Source of the DNA: Verrucomicrobiota bacterium
GTDB taxonomy: Bacteria > Verrucomicrobiota > Verrucomicrobiia > Limisphaerales > J093
DNA: 64,000 nt
Assembly: GCA_027493615.1 (NCBI GenBank)
Contig: JAOSKK010000002.1
Span: forward strand, 124,001-188,000
Direction: 5' to 3'
Shown: positions 40,379-50,424 of the stretch, piece by piece
Numbering within the stretch: position 1 is the stretch's first letter
Layout of the letters: each line of letters starts with the position of its first letter
The notes under the pieces: generated by a model
The model's database searches: none
What the model was told of the DNA's origin: nothing
Seen by the model: the letters and a program-made list of their open reading frames with translations, nothing else
Made by a program: the position numbers and the translations under genes

Positions 40379-40384
40379 CCCGCC

Positions 40385-40774
40385 GTGGATTCGCAACTGG
40401 CCCAGTACGTTCCCGTCCTCATCCTCCTCGGCCTCGCCGTGGCGGTCACCGGAGGCATGTTGCTCGGGTCCCATCTGCTGAGCAAAGCCGCCCGCCGCTC
40501 GAAGACCAAGGACACCGCTTACGAGTGCGGCATGCCCCCCGTCGGCGTCGGCACGCCGCGCCTCTCCGTGAAGTTCTACCTCGTGGCGATGCTCTTCATC
40601 CTCTTCGATATCGAGGTGGTCTTCCTCTACCCGTGGGCCGTTGTCTTCAAGGAAATGCTTGCCGACCCCGCCACCGCCAACCTCATCTTCTTCGGCATGG
40701 TGAGCTTCCTCGGCGTGCTCTTTGTCGGCTATCTCTACGCCATTCGCAAACGCGCCTTCGACTGGAAGTCCTGA
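40385..40774 (+). CDS. nuoA: NADH-quinone oxidoreductase subunit A
   Basis: Intact 129-residue protein starting with GTG. Three membrane segments (YVPVLILLGLAVAVTGGMLLG, FYLVAMLFILFDIEVVFLYPWAVVF, LIFFGMVSFLGVLFVGYLYAI); the loop YECGMPPVG and the FDIEVVFLYPW motif are hallmarks of NuoA/ND3. It forms part of the membrane arm of complex I near the quinone site. No other nuo gene is adjacent: the next gene is on the opposite strand and unrelated, so nuoA is detached from the usual nuoA-N operon in this region. Confidence 0.93.
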   Translation: MDSQLAQYVPVLILLGLAVAVTGGMLLGSHLLSKAARRSKTKDTAYECGMPPVGVGTPRLSVKFYLVAMLFILFDIEVVFLYPWAVVFKEMLADPATANLIFFGMVSFLGVLFVGYLYAIRKRAFDWKS

Positions 40775-40780
40775 CCCGGC

Positions 40781-41776
40781 TCACCCCACAAACTGCGGGT
40801 GCCGCTCGAGTTGCTCCCAGTGGATCGCGCTCAATCGCGCCTGGCGATACCGCGCCTCAGTCAAAGGCTCCGCGCTCGTTGAACGCCGGACACGCCCCAG
40901 CCAGCGACGATCCAGCGGGCGTTCGATCAGCTCCCGGCAGTTCGCCCCAATCGTCGTCTCCTCCTTCTCGCCCGTCGCCCCTCCCGCCCCGACAAAGAGA
41001 TCCGCCAACAACCACGTCACCCGCAACAGCGTGCTCCTCGAGTAGGTCGTCAGCGCGCACGGCCGCGCCGGCTCCAGTCGTCCGTGCAACCGTCGGAACA
41101 ACGGCAGCGTCCACATCTCCGGGTTCGTCGCCGGCGAGTACGCGTCGTACATGATGGCGTCAGGCGCCGGCAGCGAACCCGCCGCCGCCCCCGCGAGCAA
41201 CGTCGGAAAATCACCCTCACGCACCTCCCACACCACCGCCTGCCGCCCATTCCAAAACTCCACCCGTCCCCGGTCCAGCAACGCCTCCACCCACGCCGCC
41301 GCCCGCGCCAGATACCCCAGTCGCCGTTGCTCTCCCAAGGCGAACCGCAACGGCTCGAGCGTCCGGTCGAAACTCACCACCCGCAACGGGCCGGGCAACT
41401 CCCGCGTCGCGTCGAGCACCGTCAGCACATTCCCCGCCGCACCCAACCCAACATCCCACAGCACGAATTCCCCGGGCTTGGCCGCCATCCGCTCGACCAA
41501 CCGCAACCCCCGCACGTACAAAGCGTCCGCCTCCGCCACCGGTCCCACCACCGGATGGAACGTCTCCCGCTCCCGGCGGGCGTGGACGCTCCAGGTGCCG
41601 TTCGCCAGTTGCACCAATTCGTACGCGTCTCCCCGCCCCACCCGCTCCGCCGAAGCGCTCGTGCTCACGACCGCCCCGACCTCTGCGCTGCCTGCGTCTC
41701 GCCCGCCGTCCAGATTGATCCCCCTGGTGGTGCAGGCGTCTCGCCTGCGTTCCTCTGGGTTGTATCCCCCGTCCAT
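40781..41776 (-). CDS. MnmD/MnmC-methyltransferase-domain-like protein
   Basis: A 331-residue frame with a class I SAM fold (FVLWDVGLGAAGNVLTVLDA) and the motif DAIMYDAYSPATNPEMWTLPLFRRL, which matches the D-G/A-F/Y-x-P-x-x-N-P-E-M-W signature of the MnmC N-terminal methyltransferase; an FAD-oxidase half is lacking. MnmD/MnmC convert nm5(s2)U to mnm5(s2)U at tRNA wobble position 34. ATG 41776 lies nine bases after the hldE stop, but the first ~35 residues are encoded by hairpin repeat B (RRDACTTRG); GTG 41668 may be the ancestral start. Confidence 0.75.
   Translation of the reverse strand: MDGGYNPEERRRDACTTRGINLDGGRDAGSAEVGAVVSTSASAERVGRGDAYELVQLANGTWSVHARRERETFHPVVGPVAEADALYVRGLRLVERMAAKPGEFVLWDVGLGAAGNVLTVLDATRELPGPLRVVSFDRTLEPLRFALGEQRRLGYLARAAAWVEALLDRGRVEFWNGRQAVVWEVREGDFPTLLAGAAAGSLPAPDAIMYDAYSPATNPEMWTLPLFRRLHGRLEPARPCALTTYSRSTLLRVTWLLADLFVGAGGATGEKEETTIGANCRELIERPLDRRWLGRVRRSTSAEPLTEARYRQARLSAIHWEQLERHPQFVG
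41729..41751 (-). repeat. Hairpin repeat B, copy 6, in the 5' end of the mnmD-like ORF
   Basis: GGTGCAGGC-gtctc-GCCTGCGTT; lacks the 3' tail. It is translated if ATG 41776 is used. Confidence 0.65.
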
Positions 41777-41785
41777 CTCGACGCC

Positions 41786-42799
41786 TCACCCCTGCTTCTC
41801 GAAACTGGCCAGCAACTCCCCGGCGTCACCACCGCCGTGCCCAACTTCCCCACCACCACCCCCGCCGCGTGGTTCGACAGCTCCGCCGCCTCCACCGGCG
41901 ACGCCCCGCCACAATCGCCAGCGTGAACACCCCAATCACCGTGTCCCCCGCCCCCGACACATCGAACACCTCCCGGGCCCGCGTCGGGATGTGCACCGCC
42001 GCCTGCCCCCGTTGGCACAACAGCATGCCGTGCTCCCCCAGTGTCACCAGCAACAGCGCCGGTCGCAGTTCCTCCAACAACCGCGCCGCCACCTCCTGCA
42101 GCATCGCGTCCCTCAGCGGCTCCACGGCGGGCGCCAAATCGGCCACCCCCGCCAGCTCGAAAACCTCCTTGCGATTCGGCGTCAACAGCGACAGGCCGCT
42201 CAAGTCCAGCCGATGCACCGGCTTCGGATCCAGACTCAGCCAGATCCCCCGGTGCCGACATGCCTCCCGCACCCGGTCCAACAGTCCCTGCGTCACCACG
42301 CCCTTCCCATAATCCCCCACAATCACCCCGTCCACCCCCGGCAGCCGGGACTGCACCCGACGCCACAGTCTCTCGCTTGCCGGCCCCTTGAGGTCGCCCC
42401 GCGCCTCGCGGTCCACCCGCACCAACTGCTGCCGGTTCGCGATAATCCGCGTCTTGATGCTCGTCGGCCGTTGCCCGTGCCGCAGCAACCCCGACAATCC
42501 ACCCTCCGCCTCGAGCAGCCGCCGCAACGTCTTCGCCGCCGCGTCCTCCCCCACACTCCCCACCAACTCCGTCTGCACCCCAACGCACTCAGGTTCCGCG
42601 CCACATTCGCCGCCCCCCGGCATGAAACTCTCGTGGTCAAACTCCACCACCGGCACCGGCGCCTCCGGTGAGATCCGGCTCACCCGCCCCACGTGAACTG
42701 ATCCAGCATCGCGTCGCCCACCACCAGCACCCGCCGTTGCCGCGCCGTCGTCAGCAGCCGCCGCACCCGCCGCAGGGGCAGAACCGGAGCCTGCTTCAT
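41786..42799 (-). CDS. hldE: D-glycero-beta-D-manno-heptose-7-phosphate kinase (RfaE domain I) (several frameshifts)
   Basis: MKQAPVLPLRRVRRLLTTARQRRVLVVGDAMLDQFTWG then (after a break near 42690) RVSRISPEAPVPVVEFDHE, and in a third frame PGGAANVARNLSALG: the ribokinase/PfkB signature of RfaE. The C-terminal anion hole DVSGAGDTVIGVFTLAIVAG contains the catalytic Asp. The end (ASPVEAAELSNHAAGVVVGKLGTAVVTPGELLASFEKQ) requires two more shifts near 41890 and 41810. About 338 codons fit the kinase domain alone; the nucleotidyltransferase domain of bifunctional HldE is absent, so the protein is the HldA/RfaE1 type. It serves LPS inner-core heptose synthesis. It starts five bases after the thiG stop. 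Confidence 0.82.
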
Positions 42800-42803
42800 C
42801 GAT

Positions 42804-43598
42804 TCACGCCTCCTCCAGAAACGCCGTCAGCGGACTCGTCGGACTCGCCGTGTGCCGCGCCGCCGCCACCCCCACCTCGTATGCGCTCCGCCCCGCCTCC
42901 ACCGCGGCCGCAAACGCCCGTGCCATCCGTAACGGATCCGCCGCCACCGCAATCGCCGTGTTCACCAACACCGCATCCGCCCCCAGCTCCATCGCCTCCG
43001 CCGCGTGGCTCGGCGCCCCCAAACCCGCATCCACCACCACCGGCACCGTCGCCTGCTCCACAATGATCCGCAGTTGCTCCCGCGTCTGCAGCCCCTGGTT
43101 CGACCCGATCGGTGATCCCAGCGGCATCACGGTGGCCGTCCCCACCTCCGCGAGCCGCTTCGCCAGCACCGGATCCGCGTTGATGTACGGCAGCACCACA
43201 AACCCTTCCTTCACCAGCACCTCCGCCGCCCGCAACGTCTCCACCGGGTCCGGCAGCAGATAGCGCGGATCCGGATGAATCTCGAGCTTCACCCAGTTCG
43301 GCAGCCCCGCCGCCCGCGCCAGCCGCGCCAGCCGCACCGCCTCCTCCGCGTTCATCGCCCCACTCGTGTTCGGCAACAACAGGTAGCGCCCTGGGTCGAT
43401 GAACTCCAAAATGTTCGCAAACGGGTCCTTCCGCCCGCTCAGGTCCGCCCGCCGCAGCGCCACCGTCACCAGCTCCGTCCCGCTGGCCGCCAGCGCCTCC
43501 CGCATCAGCTCGGGCGACGCAAACTTGCCCGTGCCCAGCAACAGCCGCGACCCGAACACCCGCCCCGCTATCGTCAATGGTCCACGCACACCCGACAT
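42804..43598 (-). CDS. thiG: Thiazole synthase
   Basis: Intact 264-residue TIM-barrel protein. [30 protein letters not shown] (the Schiff-base Lys region), [14 protein letters not shown] and [31 protein letters not shown] are diagnostic. It forms the thiazole phosphate of thiamine from deoxyxylulose phosphate, dehydroglycine and ThiS-thiocarboxylate. I use ATG 43598, supported by family alignment and by a -10-like element seven bases upstream; ATG 43661 would add 21 residues. No thiS, thiH or thiO is nearby. Confidence 0.93.
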   Translation of the reverse strand: MSGVRGPLTIAGRVFGSRLLLGTGKFASPELMREALAASGTELVTVALRRADLSGRKDPFANILEFIDPGRYLLLPNTSGAMNAEEAVRLARLARAAGLPNWVKLEIHPDPRYLLPDPVETLRAAEVLVKEGFVVLPYINADPVLAKRLAEVGTATVMPLGSPIGSNQGLQTREQLRIIVEQATVPVVVDAGLGAPSHAAEAMELGADAVLVNTAIAVAADPLRMARAFAAAVEAGRSAYEVGVAAARHTASPTSPLTAFLEEA

Positions 43599-43605
43599 CG
43601 CGCCC

Positions 43606-43634
43606 ACCCTACCCGCGCCCGGCCCCGCCGGGAA
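43606..43634 (-). promoter_or_regulatory. Candidate leaderless promoter of thiG-hldE-mnmD
   Basis: Minus-strand TTCCCG (43634-43629), 17-base spacer, TAGGGT (43611-43606), ending seven bases before ATG 43598. Confidence 0.4.
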
Positions 43635-43738
43635 GACCAGACCTTTGGAGATGATGTCCATAAGCCTTCAGACTTCAGGGACTGACCCCAAGAGCCGGGC
43701 GCCTCGACTTCCGCCGCGCCCTCTGGTACCCCGTCGCC

Positions 43739-44816
43739 ATGCGACGCAAGTTGCTCGAACGCGTCTCCCGCCTCGTCGTCAAACTCGGCACCGGCGTCCT
43801 CACCGACAGCCGGAAACAACCCGACTTCCTCCAGCTCGTCCAGTTGGTCGCCCAGATCGCCGAACAACGCCGCGCCGGCCGCGAGGTCGTCCTCGTCAGC
43901 TCCGGCGCCGTTGGCGCCGGCATGGGCGTCCTCGGCCTCGCCCGCCGCCCCGCCAAACTCGACCAGCTCCAGGCCTGCGCCGCCATCGGCCAGTCCCGCC
44001 TCATGGCCCTCTACGGCGACCTTTTCGAAAAGTTCGGCCTCCACGTCGCCCAGGTCCTCCTTACCCACGCCGACCTCGCCGACCACCACCGCCACCTCAA
44101 CGCCCGCAACGCCCTCCTCACCCTCCTCGACCGCGGCGTCGTCCCCATCATCAACGAAAACGACGTCGTCTCCGTCGAGGAACTCATGTTCGGCGATAAC
44201 GACCGCCTCTCGGCCCTCGTCGCCGCCCTCCTCCCCGCCGACCTCCTCGTCATCCTCACCAGCGTCGAAGGCGTCGTCGCCCACTACGGCCAGCCCCACG
44301 CCCACGTCCTCCCCACCATCGAGCGTCTCGACCCCGAAATCCTGCGCTGGGCCACCGGCACCAGCAGCCCCACCGCCGTCGGCGGCATGATCACCAAGAT
44401 CGAAGCCGCCCGCATCGCCATGCGCTCCGGCCTCCCCCTCGTCATCGCCAGCGGCCGCAAACGCGACGTCCTCGCCCGCATCCTCGCCGGCGAGGAGGAA
44501 GGCACCCTCTTCCGCCCCAGCCCCGCCAAGCTCCAGAGCCGCAAACGCTGGATCGCCTTCTTCCACCACCCGCGCGGCAGCCTTCTTCGTCGATGACGGC
44601 GCCAGCCGCGCCCTCCGTGAACAGGGTCGCAGCCTCCTCCTGCCCGGCGTCACCCGCTGCGAAGGCGATTTCGACGCCGGCGAGGTCGTCGGTATCTGCG
44701 ACCCCGACGGCCGCGAGTTCGCCCGCGGCCTCGCCGCGTTCGGCGCCGACACCATCCGCGCCCGCGCCCTCCCGAACCCCGAAGTCGTCCATCGCGACAA
44801 CCTCGTGCTCCTGTGA
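43739..44816 (+). CDS. proB: Glutamate 5-kinase with PUA domain (one frameshift)
   Basis: VSRLVVKLGTGVLTD, VVLVSSGAVGAGMGVLG, VPIINENDVVSVEELMFGDNDRLSALVA and SPTAVGGMITKIEAARIAMRSG are the amino-acid-kinase motifs of ProB. After a break near 44578 the C-terminal PUA domain continues FFVDDGASRALREQGRSLLLPGVTRCEGDFDAGEVVGICDPDG. About 359 codons, normal for the PUA-containing form. It phosphorylates glutamate, the first step to proline. The stop overlaps the mazG GTG start (GTGA). Confidence 0.92.
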
Positions 44817-45501
44817 AACGCCGCCCCGCACCCGCCCCCGCTCCGCCCTCGAGGAACTGCTCGCCATCATGGCCCGCCTCCGCGCCCCGGACGGCTGTCC
44901 CTGGGACCGCGAACAGGACCACCGCACGCTCCGCTATCACGCCGTCGAGGAGGTCTACGAACTGCTCGATGCCATCGAGGCGGGCGATGACGCCGAAATG
45001 GCCGAGGAGCTCGGCGATCTGCTCCTCCAGATCGTCTTCCACTGCCAGATGGCCGCTGAACGCCAGGCCTTCACCTTCGAAGACGTGGCCCGCGGCCTCG
45101 TCCGCAAGCTCATCCACCGCCACCCCCACGTGTTCGGGGACGCCCAGGCCCGCACCGCCGCCGCCGTCTGGGAACAGTGGGACCGGCTCAAACACGCCGA
45201 GAAGCAGGGTACCCGTCACGCGCGCGCGTCCGCCCTCGACGGCATTCCCCGCCATCTCCCCGCTCTCATGCGGGCGCAGAAACTCTGGAAGAAGGCCCGC
45301 CGCGCCAACCTCGCGCCTGCTCCCCCGCCGCGACGACGCGGTCCCCGCAGTCCCACGGCCGTGGCGCGTGTGTTGTTCGATCTGGCCGCCCTCTGTCAGG
45401 ACCGCGGCTGGTCCGCCGAAGCACTCCTCCGCACCGAAGCCCGCCGGCGTGAAACCGCCTGGCGTCGTGCCGAACCCTCCCCTCGTAGGAGCCGACGTTA
45501 G
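44813..45501 (+). CDS. mazG: MazG-family nucleoside triphosphate pyrophosphohydrolase (one frameshift)
   Basis: Start GTG 44813 overlaps the proB stop; a break near 44835 leads to ALEELLAIMARLRAPDGCPWDREQDHRTLRYHAVEEVYELLDAIEAGDDAEMAEELGDLLLQIVFHCQMA, the canonical MazG helix bundle with the E-E-x-x-E...E-x-x-D metal motif. A second MazG-like unit is partial (ALMRAQKLWKKARR...). It hydrolyses NTPs to NMP and PPi, cleaning nucleotide pools. The last residues (PRRSRR) and the TAG stop come from hairpin repeat A. Confidence 0.9.
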
Positions 45502-45572
45502 GAGGCTCAGCAGAGTCTCGTCACCTCGACTCCTACAGCCCCCTCCCCGTAGGAGCCGACGTCAGGAGGCTC
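45485..45572 (+). repeat. Hairpin repeat A, copies 3 (45485-45508 +), 4 (45513-45536 -), 5 (45549-45572 +)
   Basis: Copies 3 and 5 have stem GAGCC...GGCTC; copy 4 in reverse orientation has GAGTC...GACTC. They form a cluster at the 3' end of mazG and include its stop codon. Confidence 0.8.
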
Positions 45573-45629
45573 TGCCCCCCTGCGCGCCCTTGGCATCGTG
45601 TCCGGCACCCGGTCCTGCTGGGGCAGGTG

Positions 45630-47111
45630 TCATGCCCCTGATGCGGCCGAACCCGCCGCCCAGGGCCGGACCAACACCGGGAAACGGCAGTCGTCACACA
45701 GCGCGTTCGCGTGGTCGCAGAAGTCGCGCACGATCTGCAGCAACCCCTGCTGGTGGATCGCTCGCGTGGGACGGGGGCAGTGGGCGTCCGGCCAGCAACC
45801 GCTGACGCGCCAAACGCAGCAGGGCGTTGTCCGCGGCGGCGGGCCAGTGCCGGTACCGATGCTCGATGCGGGTGCGTAGCGCGCTGTTGCCGCTGGCCCG
45901 AGCCCGACTCCACAACCAGGGCAGGATGGCGTTCATGGCCAGGTCCGTGATCCGGGCCTCGCCCAGCAAGGGCTGGGGCCGGGACATGGGCCGGCTGTTC
46001 AGCGTCCAGTGACGATCCCAGAAGGGATCCTCCGGCGGCTGTAGCTCCGCCAGGAGCGCGGGGCGGAGGGCGGGGTCGGCGAGATCCTTCGCCAGCCATC
46101 TTTCGCTGCGGGCGGGCCAATCGGGATCGGCCAGCCAATGGGCGGCCAGGGCCAGGCGCCGCTGCGGATGGTTGGCGGGGCGCAGTCCGTCGAAGCGCCA
46201 GAGACTGCGGGGCAGAACGGCGGGGCCGGCTGACTCCCGCCAGCGCCACCAAATGTCCCAGGCGCGGCGCAGCCAGGCGTCGGTGGTGGCCCAGCGTCGC
46301 GTCAATTGGTCGGGCAACAACCCCGACAAGCCGAACAGCCGGGCCTGGAGTTCCGGAGCGACGGCGCGATCGCCCGGCAGGTCGCGGAGCACGGACTCGC
46401 GCAGTTCGGCCAGGCGCCGCAGCGGCCACACGTTGTGCTTGTAGCCGAGCGCCCCGAAAGCCGCTTCCCACAACGCCTGATCCCAGCCGGCCTGCCGCGC
46501 CCGGGCGGCGAGTTGATCGGCCTTGAGTCGCAACCGGGTGAAAGCGGCCTGTTCGAGCAGCGTGGGCAGACCGGTCGCCGGCAACTGTCCCAGTGGCGGA
46601 GCACACGCGCCGGTTCGCGCGGTCAGCAGGTGGTGACTGGCCTCACCGCCCAGCCATTCGCGGAGGTCTTCGAGGGGGCATCCAGAGCCTCCGCGAGGGC
46701 CAGCGTGGGCAACGGGACCTCCGCACCCGCCGGGTTTGGGGGCGAGCTGTTCCAGATGACGTGGAGGCGGACCTGGGCGTAGGCCGGGTTGCGGTCGTGG
46801 CCGTGCTGGCGCCAGGCCGCGGTCCGGAGGTCCACCTCGACATCCCCCGAACAGGGTGCCTCGTCGCCGAACTGGAGGACCGCCTTGAGGAAGTCCGGAC
46901 CCGCGGCGTGATTCCAAAAGCCGGGGTGGAGCACGGTCAGGGAGCGACCCTCGAGCGTGCGCAACGCGTCGCGTCGCAGGCGCTGGTGGAACCAGACCTG
47001 CTGGAGGAAGCGTTCGGAGGGGGCCGGCGAGGTCTCGTGGTCGTGGAACACCGGGTCCGGCCGGAGCACGGCCCGCCAACTTGGGTATAACTCGGATCCG
47101 ATGGCTTGCAC
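45630..47111 (-). CDS. DUF2851-family protein (two frameshifts)
   Basis: SERFLQQVWFHQRLRRDALRTLEGRSLTVLHPGFWNHAAGPDFLKAVLQFGDEAPCSGDVEVDLRTAAWRQHGHDRNPAYAQVRLHVIWN matches the conserved N-terminal core of DUF2851 proteins (G-P-D-F, G-x-V-E-x-H/D). The C-terminal half is Trp/Arg-rich, and the end QQGLLQIVRDFCDHANALCDDCRFP has a Cys pair. Breaks lie near 46650 and 45720. About 494 codons. The fold core resembles nuclease-like proteins, but no function is established that I know of. Start is GTG 47111; divergent from htrA. Confidence 0.75.
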
Positions 47112-47118
47112 CTTGACG

Positions 47119-47148
47119 TTGCTTTTCCGCGTTGCACTCTGCTAAGTC
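47119..47148 (+). promoter_or_regulatory. Candidate promoter of the htrA operon
   Basis: TTGCTT (47119-47124), 18-base spacer, TAAGTC (47143-47148) in the 109-base divergent gap. It gives a leader of about 66 bases. Confidence 0.4.
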
Positions 47149-47220
47149 AAGAGCAGGTTTGGGCGGCGCCAGGGCGTCGGCTGTGGATCCCCCAAGGCCG
47201 CTCATCGACGAAGGCTTATC

Positions 47221-48608
47221 ATGCAAAACCGGATTCCCAAGTGGTTCCGATCGGCCCGACCGGCTCTCTTTTGGGTCGGGGTCCTGACGCTCGGAACGGG
47301 TCTGGACGTGGCGGCGGCCGGGCGAGGCGACGACGACGTGCGCCGGGACGCGACCGTGGAGGCGATCGCACAAGTCATGCCGTCGGTGGTCAACATCGGC
47401 ACCGAAACCGTCATCGAGGTGCGGGACCCTTTCGAATCCTTGCTGCGGGAGTTCTGGGGGCCCTATTACCGCCGGCGACCGGCCCAGACCCAGTACAGCC
47501 TCGGCTCGGGCGTGATCATCGATGAAACGGGATACATCCTGACGAACGACCACGTCGTGCGGCGCGCCACCAGCATCTGGGTCAAACTCACCGACGAAGC
47601 CGGCGGGGGCGTCTATGAGGCCGAACGCGTCGCGGGCGCGGCGGGCAGCGACGTGGCCCTGTTGCGACTCAAGGCTGAACCCGGCGAGGTTTTCCGGGCC
47701 GTCAAGTTCGCAGCCGACGACGACCTGCTCCTGGGGAAACCGTGATCGCGCTAGGCAACCCCTTCGGCCTGGGTGGCTCAGTGAGCCGCGGCATCCTCAG
47801 TTCCAAGTCCCGCCGGCCGGCCATCGAGAATGTCCCCCTCGGCGTGGAGGACTGGCTCCAGACGGACGCCGCGATCAACCCCGGCAACAGCGGCGGCCCG
47901 CTCATCAACCTCAAGGGCGAACTCATCGGCCTGAGCGTCGCCATCTACCGCGAGGGCCAGGGCATTGGCTTCGCGATCCCCGTGCGCCGGCTCTCCGAGG
48001 CCCTCATGGAGATCCTCTCGCCCGGCAGCGAACGGCTCTGGTTCGGCGCCCGGTTGCGGCCGACGGGCCGGACCCTCTCCGTCGCGGGCGTCGAGCTGGA
48101 AAGCCCGGCGGATCGGGCCGGCTTGCGGATCGGCGACGAGGTGCTGCAGGTGAACGAGACGCGCCCCCGGGGGCTGATCGACTTCCACCGGCTGCTCCTG
48201 GAAAACGGGGACCGGCGGGCCGTCAAACTCGAGATCAAGCGCGGCGCCACGCCGCTCACGCTCTCCGTGCGGCTGGTGCCCGAAGCCTCCGTGTTCAACG
48301 CCGCGCTGGTCCGGCAGAAGACCGGCTTGAGCGTGCAGGAGATCACGCGCGAGCTCGCCCAGCGCATGGGGTTGCTGACCACCGACGGCCTGCTGATCGC
48401 CGGTGTCGACCGCGACTCGGAGGCGGAGCGCTTGGGCATCCAGCGCGGCCAGGTCCTCCTCGCGTTCGACCAGATGGTGCCCACCGACGTCATTGCCGCA
48501 GCGCGCCTGCTCCACGCGCGCGCACCGGGAGACAAGGTGAGCGTGGATCTGCTGGTCCTGCGGCGCAGCGGTCGGATGATCTTCCCCAGCGTGCGTCCGT
48601 CGAGTTGA
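47221..48608 (+). CDS. HtrA/DegP-family periplasmic serine protease with two PDZ domains (one frameshift)
   Basis: An N-terminal hydrophobic signal/anchor ([19 protein letters not shown]) precedes a trypsin-like domain with His in [11 protein letters not shown] (about residue 111), Asp in [10 protein letters not shown] (about 144) and Ser in [16 protein letters not shown] (about 223). PDZ1 is [25 protein letters not shown] and PDZ2 is [27 protein letters not shown]. The frame breaks near 47738 (GGGG for GGGGG; LLLG | [11 protein letters not shown]). About 463 codons. It degrades or refolds envelope proteins. The ABC genes follow 38 bases later. Confidence 0.92.
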
Positions 48609-48646
48609 CCGTCCGCTGACCCTCCGACGCGCCGTCCCCTCCCGCG

Positions 48647-49608
48647 ATGGTCCAGGTCGAGTCCCTCACCAAGTGCTACGGGCGCCAGATGGCCGTCGAC
48701 GACGTCTCCTTCACGGTGGCCACCGGCGATGTGGTGGGCTTGCTCGGCCCCAACGGGGCAGGCAAGAGCACCATCCTGCGCATCCTCTCCGCCTACCTCC
48801 CCGCCACCTCCGGCACGGTCCGCATCGCCGGCCTCGACGTGGCCACCCAATCCGAGGCCGTCCGCCGCCGCATCGGCTACATGCCGGAAAACAACCCCCT
48901 CCACCCCGAAATGCGGGTCCGTGAATACCTCAAGTTCCGCGGCCGCCTCAAGGGGCTCGGCATCGCCGAAAGCCGGCGTCGCGTGGACCAGGTCACCGAG
49001 GAATGCGGCCTCACCGACGTCAGCCACCGCATCATCGGCACCCTCTCGAAAGGCTACCGGCAACGGGTCGGACTCGCCGATGCCCTCGTACACAGTCCGG
49101 ACCTGATCATTCTGGACGAGCCCACCATCGGGCTGGATCCCCACCAGATCCGGTCCGTGCGGGCGATGATCCAGTCGCTCGGCCAGAGCCGGACCGTCCT
49201 CCTGTCCTCCCACATCCTGTCCGAGGTGGAGGCCACCTGTCGGCGCGTGCTCATCCTTTACGAGGGCCGGGTGGTGGCGGCCGACACCGCCGAAAACCTG
49301 CGTCGCCGGGTTAGCGGCGGCACGGTGGTGGCGGAGATCGCGGCACCGCTCGAGACCTTGCGCGACTGCTGGACCGCCTGTCCCGGCGTCGAGCGCGTCG
49401 ACCTTGCGGCCGTCGACGGGGGCTATGTGCGTTGCCGGTTCGAGGCCACCGCAGGCCAGGATCTGCGGGCCGAAGTATTTCAGACCGTGGTCCGCCACGG
49501 GTGGGCGTTGCGGAGTTGACCCAGCAACAGCAGACGCTCGAGGACGTCTTTCTGCGCGTCACCTGTAAGGAACCCGTGGCCGAACCGGCGGAACCGGAGG
49601 AAGGCTGA
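48647..49608 (+). CDS. ABC transporter ATPase, GldA-like (one frameshift)
   Basis: VVGLLGPNGAGKSTILRILSAYL (Walker A), RIGYMPENNPLHPEMRVREYLKF, signature GTLSKGYRQRVGLADALVHSPDLIILDEPTIGLDP and VLLSSHILSEVEATCRRVLIL. The 'SKGYRQRVGLA' signature and 'PE.NPLY/H..M.V.EYL' are typical of ATPases paired with GldF/GldG. The C-terminal end VAELTQQQQTLEDVFLRVT is in another frame after about 49510. TGATG overlap with the permease start at 49608. Confidence 0.9.
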
Positions 49609-50423
49609 TGGGTACCGACGCCGCCAGCGGTGTGGGGTTGCGGGAGCCGCCATGGGCCTGGCCCCGCCGGGTGCAGCCTTTCATGACGCTGCTGCGCCGC
49701 GAGTTGAGCGCGTACTTCCTCAGCCTGACCGGGTACGTGGTGATGGCCGCCGTGCTGTTCCTGCTGGGCTTGAGCTTTGTCCAGATGCTCACCGGCTACA
49801 ACGGCGAGGCCCTCGAGGCGCCGCTGACCGAGGTGTTCTACAGCACGATGTTCTTCTGGCTCATCCTCCTGGTGTCCGCGCCGGTGATCACCATGCGGCT
49901 CTTTGCCCTCGAACGCTCCACCGGCACGTTCGAGACCCTCATGACCACCCCCATCAGCGAAGGCGCGGTGGTGCTGGCGAAGTTCACGGCCGCCCTGACG
50001 TTTTACCTGGTGATGTGGCTGCCGCTGTTGGTCTGTCTGGGCATCGTGAGCCTTTACACCCCGGAGGGCAGCCCGTTCGAGTGGCGGACGGTGGCAAGCA
50101 CCTTCCTGGGCATCACCCTCTTGGGAGCCTTTTACGTCGCGCTGGGCTGCCTGGCCTCGGCGTTCACCCGCAGTCAAGTCCTGGCCGCCATGGTGGCCCT
50201 GGCCCTGGGCCTGACCTTTTTCATGCTGAGCTTCCTGCGCGGTCCGCTGGGAGAAGCCCAGGGCCTCTGGGGGGTCGTCGCCAACCACATCTCCTTGCTC
50301 ACGCACATGGAAGATTTCGTGCGGGGCGTGGTCGACACCCGGTGGGTGGTCTTCTATGTGGGCCTGGCCGCCTGGGTGCTCTTTCTCACCGTGAAGGTTG
50401 TCGAGAGCCGGCGCTGGCGATGA
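49608..50423 (+). CDS. ABC-2 permease, GldF-like
   Basis: Intact 271-residue protein with six predicted membrane segments, beginning PFMTLLRRELSAYFLSLTGYVVMAAVLFLLGLSFV and containing VSAPVITMRLFALERSTGTFETLMTTPISEGAVVLAKF, the hallmark cytosolic loop of the GldF/NosY type. The start overlaps the ATPase stop. It would export an unknown substrate together with the GldG-like protein downstream. Confidence 0.9.
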   Translation: MGTDAASGVGLREPPWAWPRRVQPFMTLLRRELSAYFLSLTGYVVMAAVLFLLGLSFVQMLTGYNGEALEAPLTEVFYSTMFFWLILLVSAPVITMRLFALERSTGTFETLMTTPISEGAVVLAKFTAALTFYLVMWLPLLVCLGIVSLYTPEGSPFEWRTVASTFLGITLLGAFYVALGCLASAFTRSQVLAAMVALALGLTFFMLSFLRGPLGEAQGLWGVVANHISLLTHMEDFVRGVVDTRWVVFYVGLAAWVLFLTVKVVESRRWR

Positions 50424-50424
50424 C

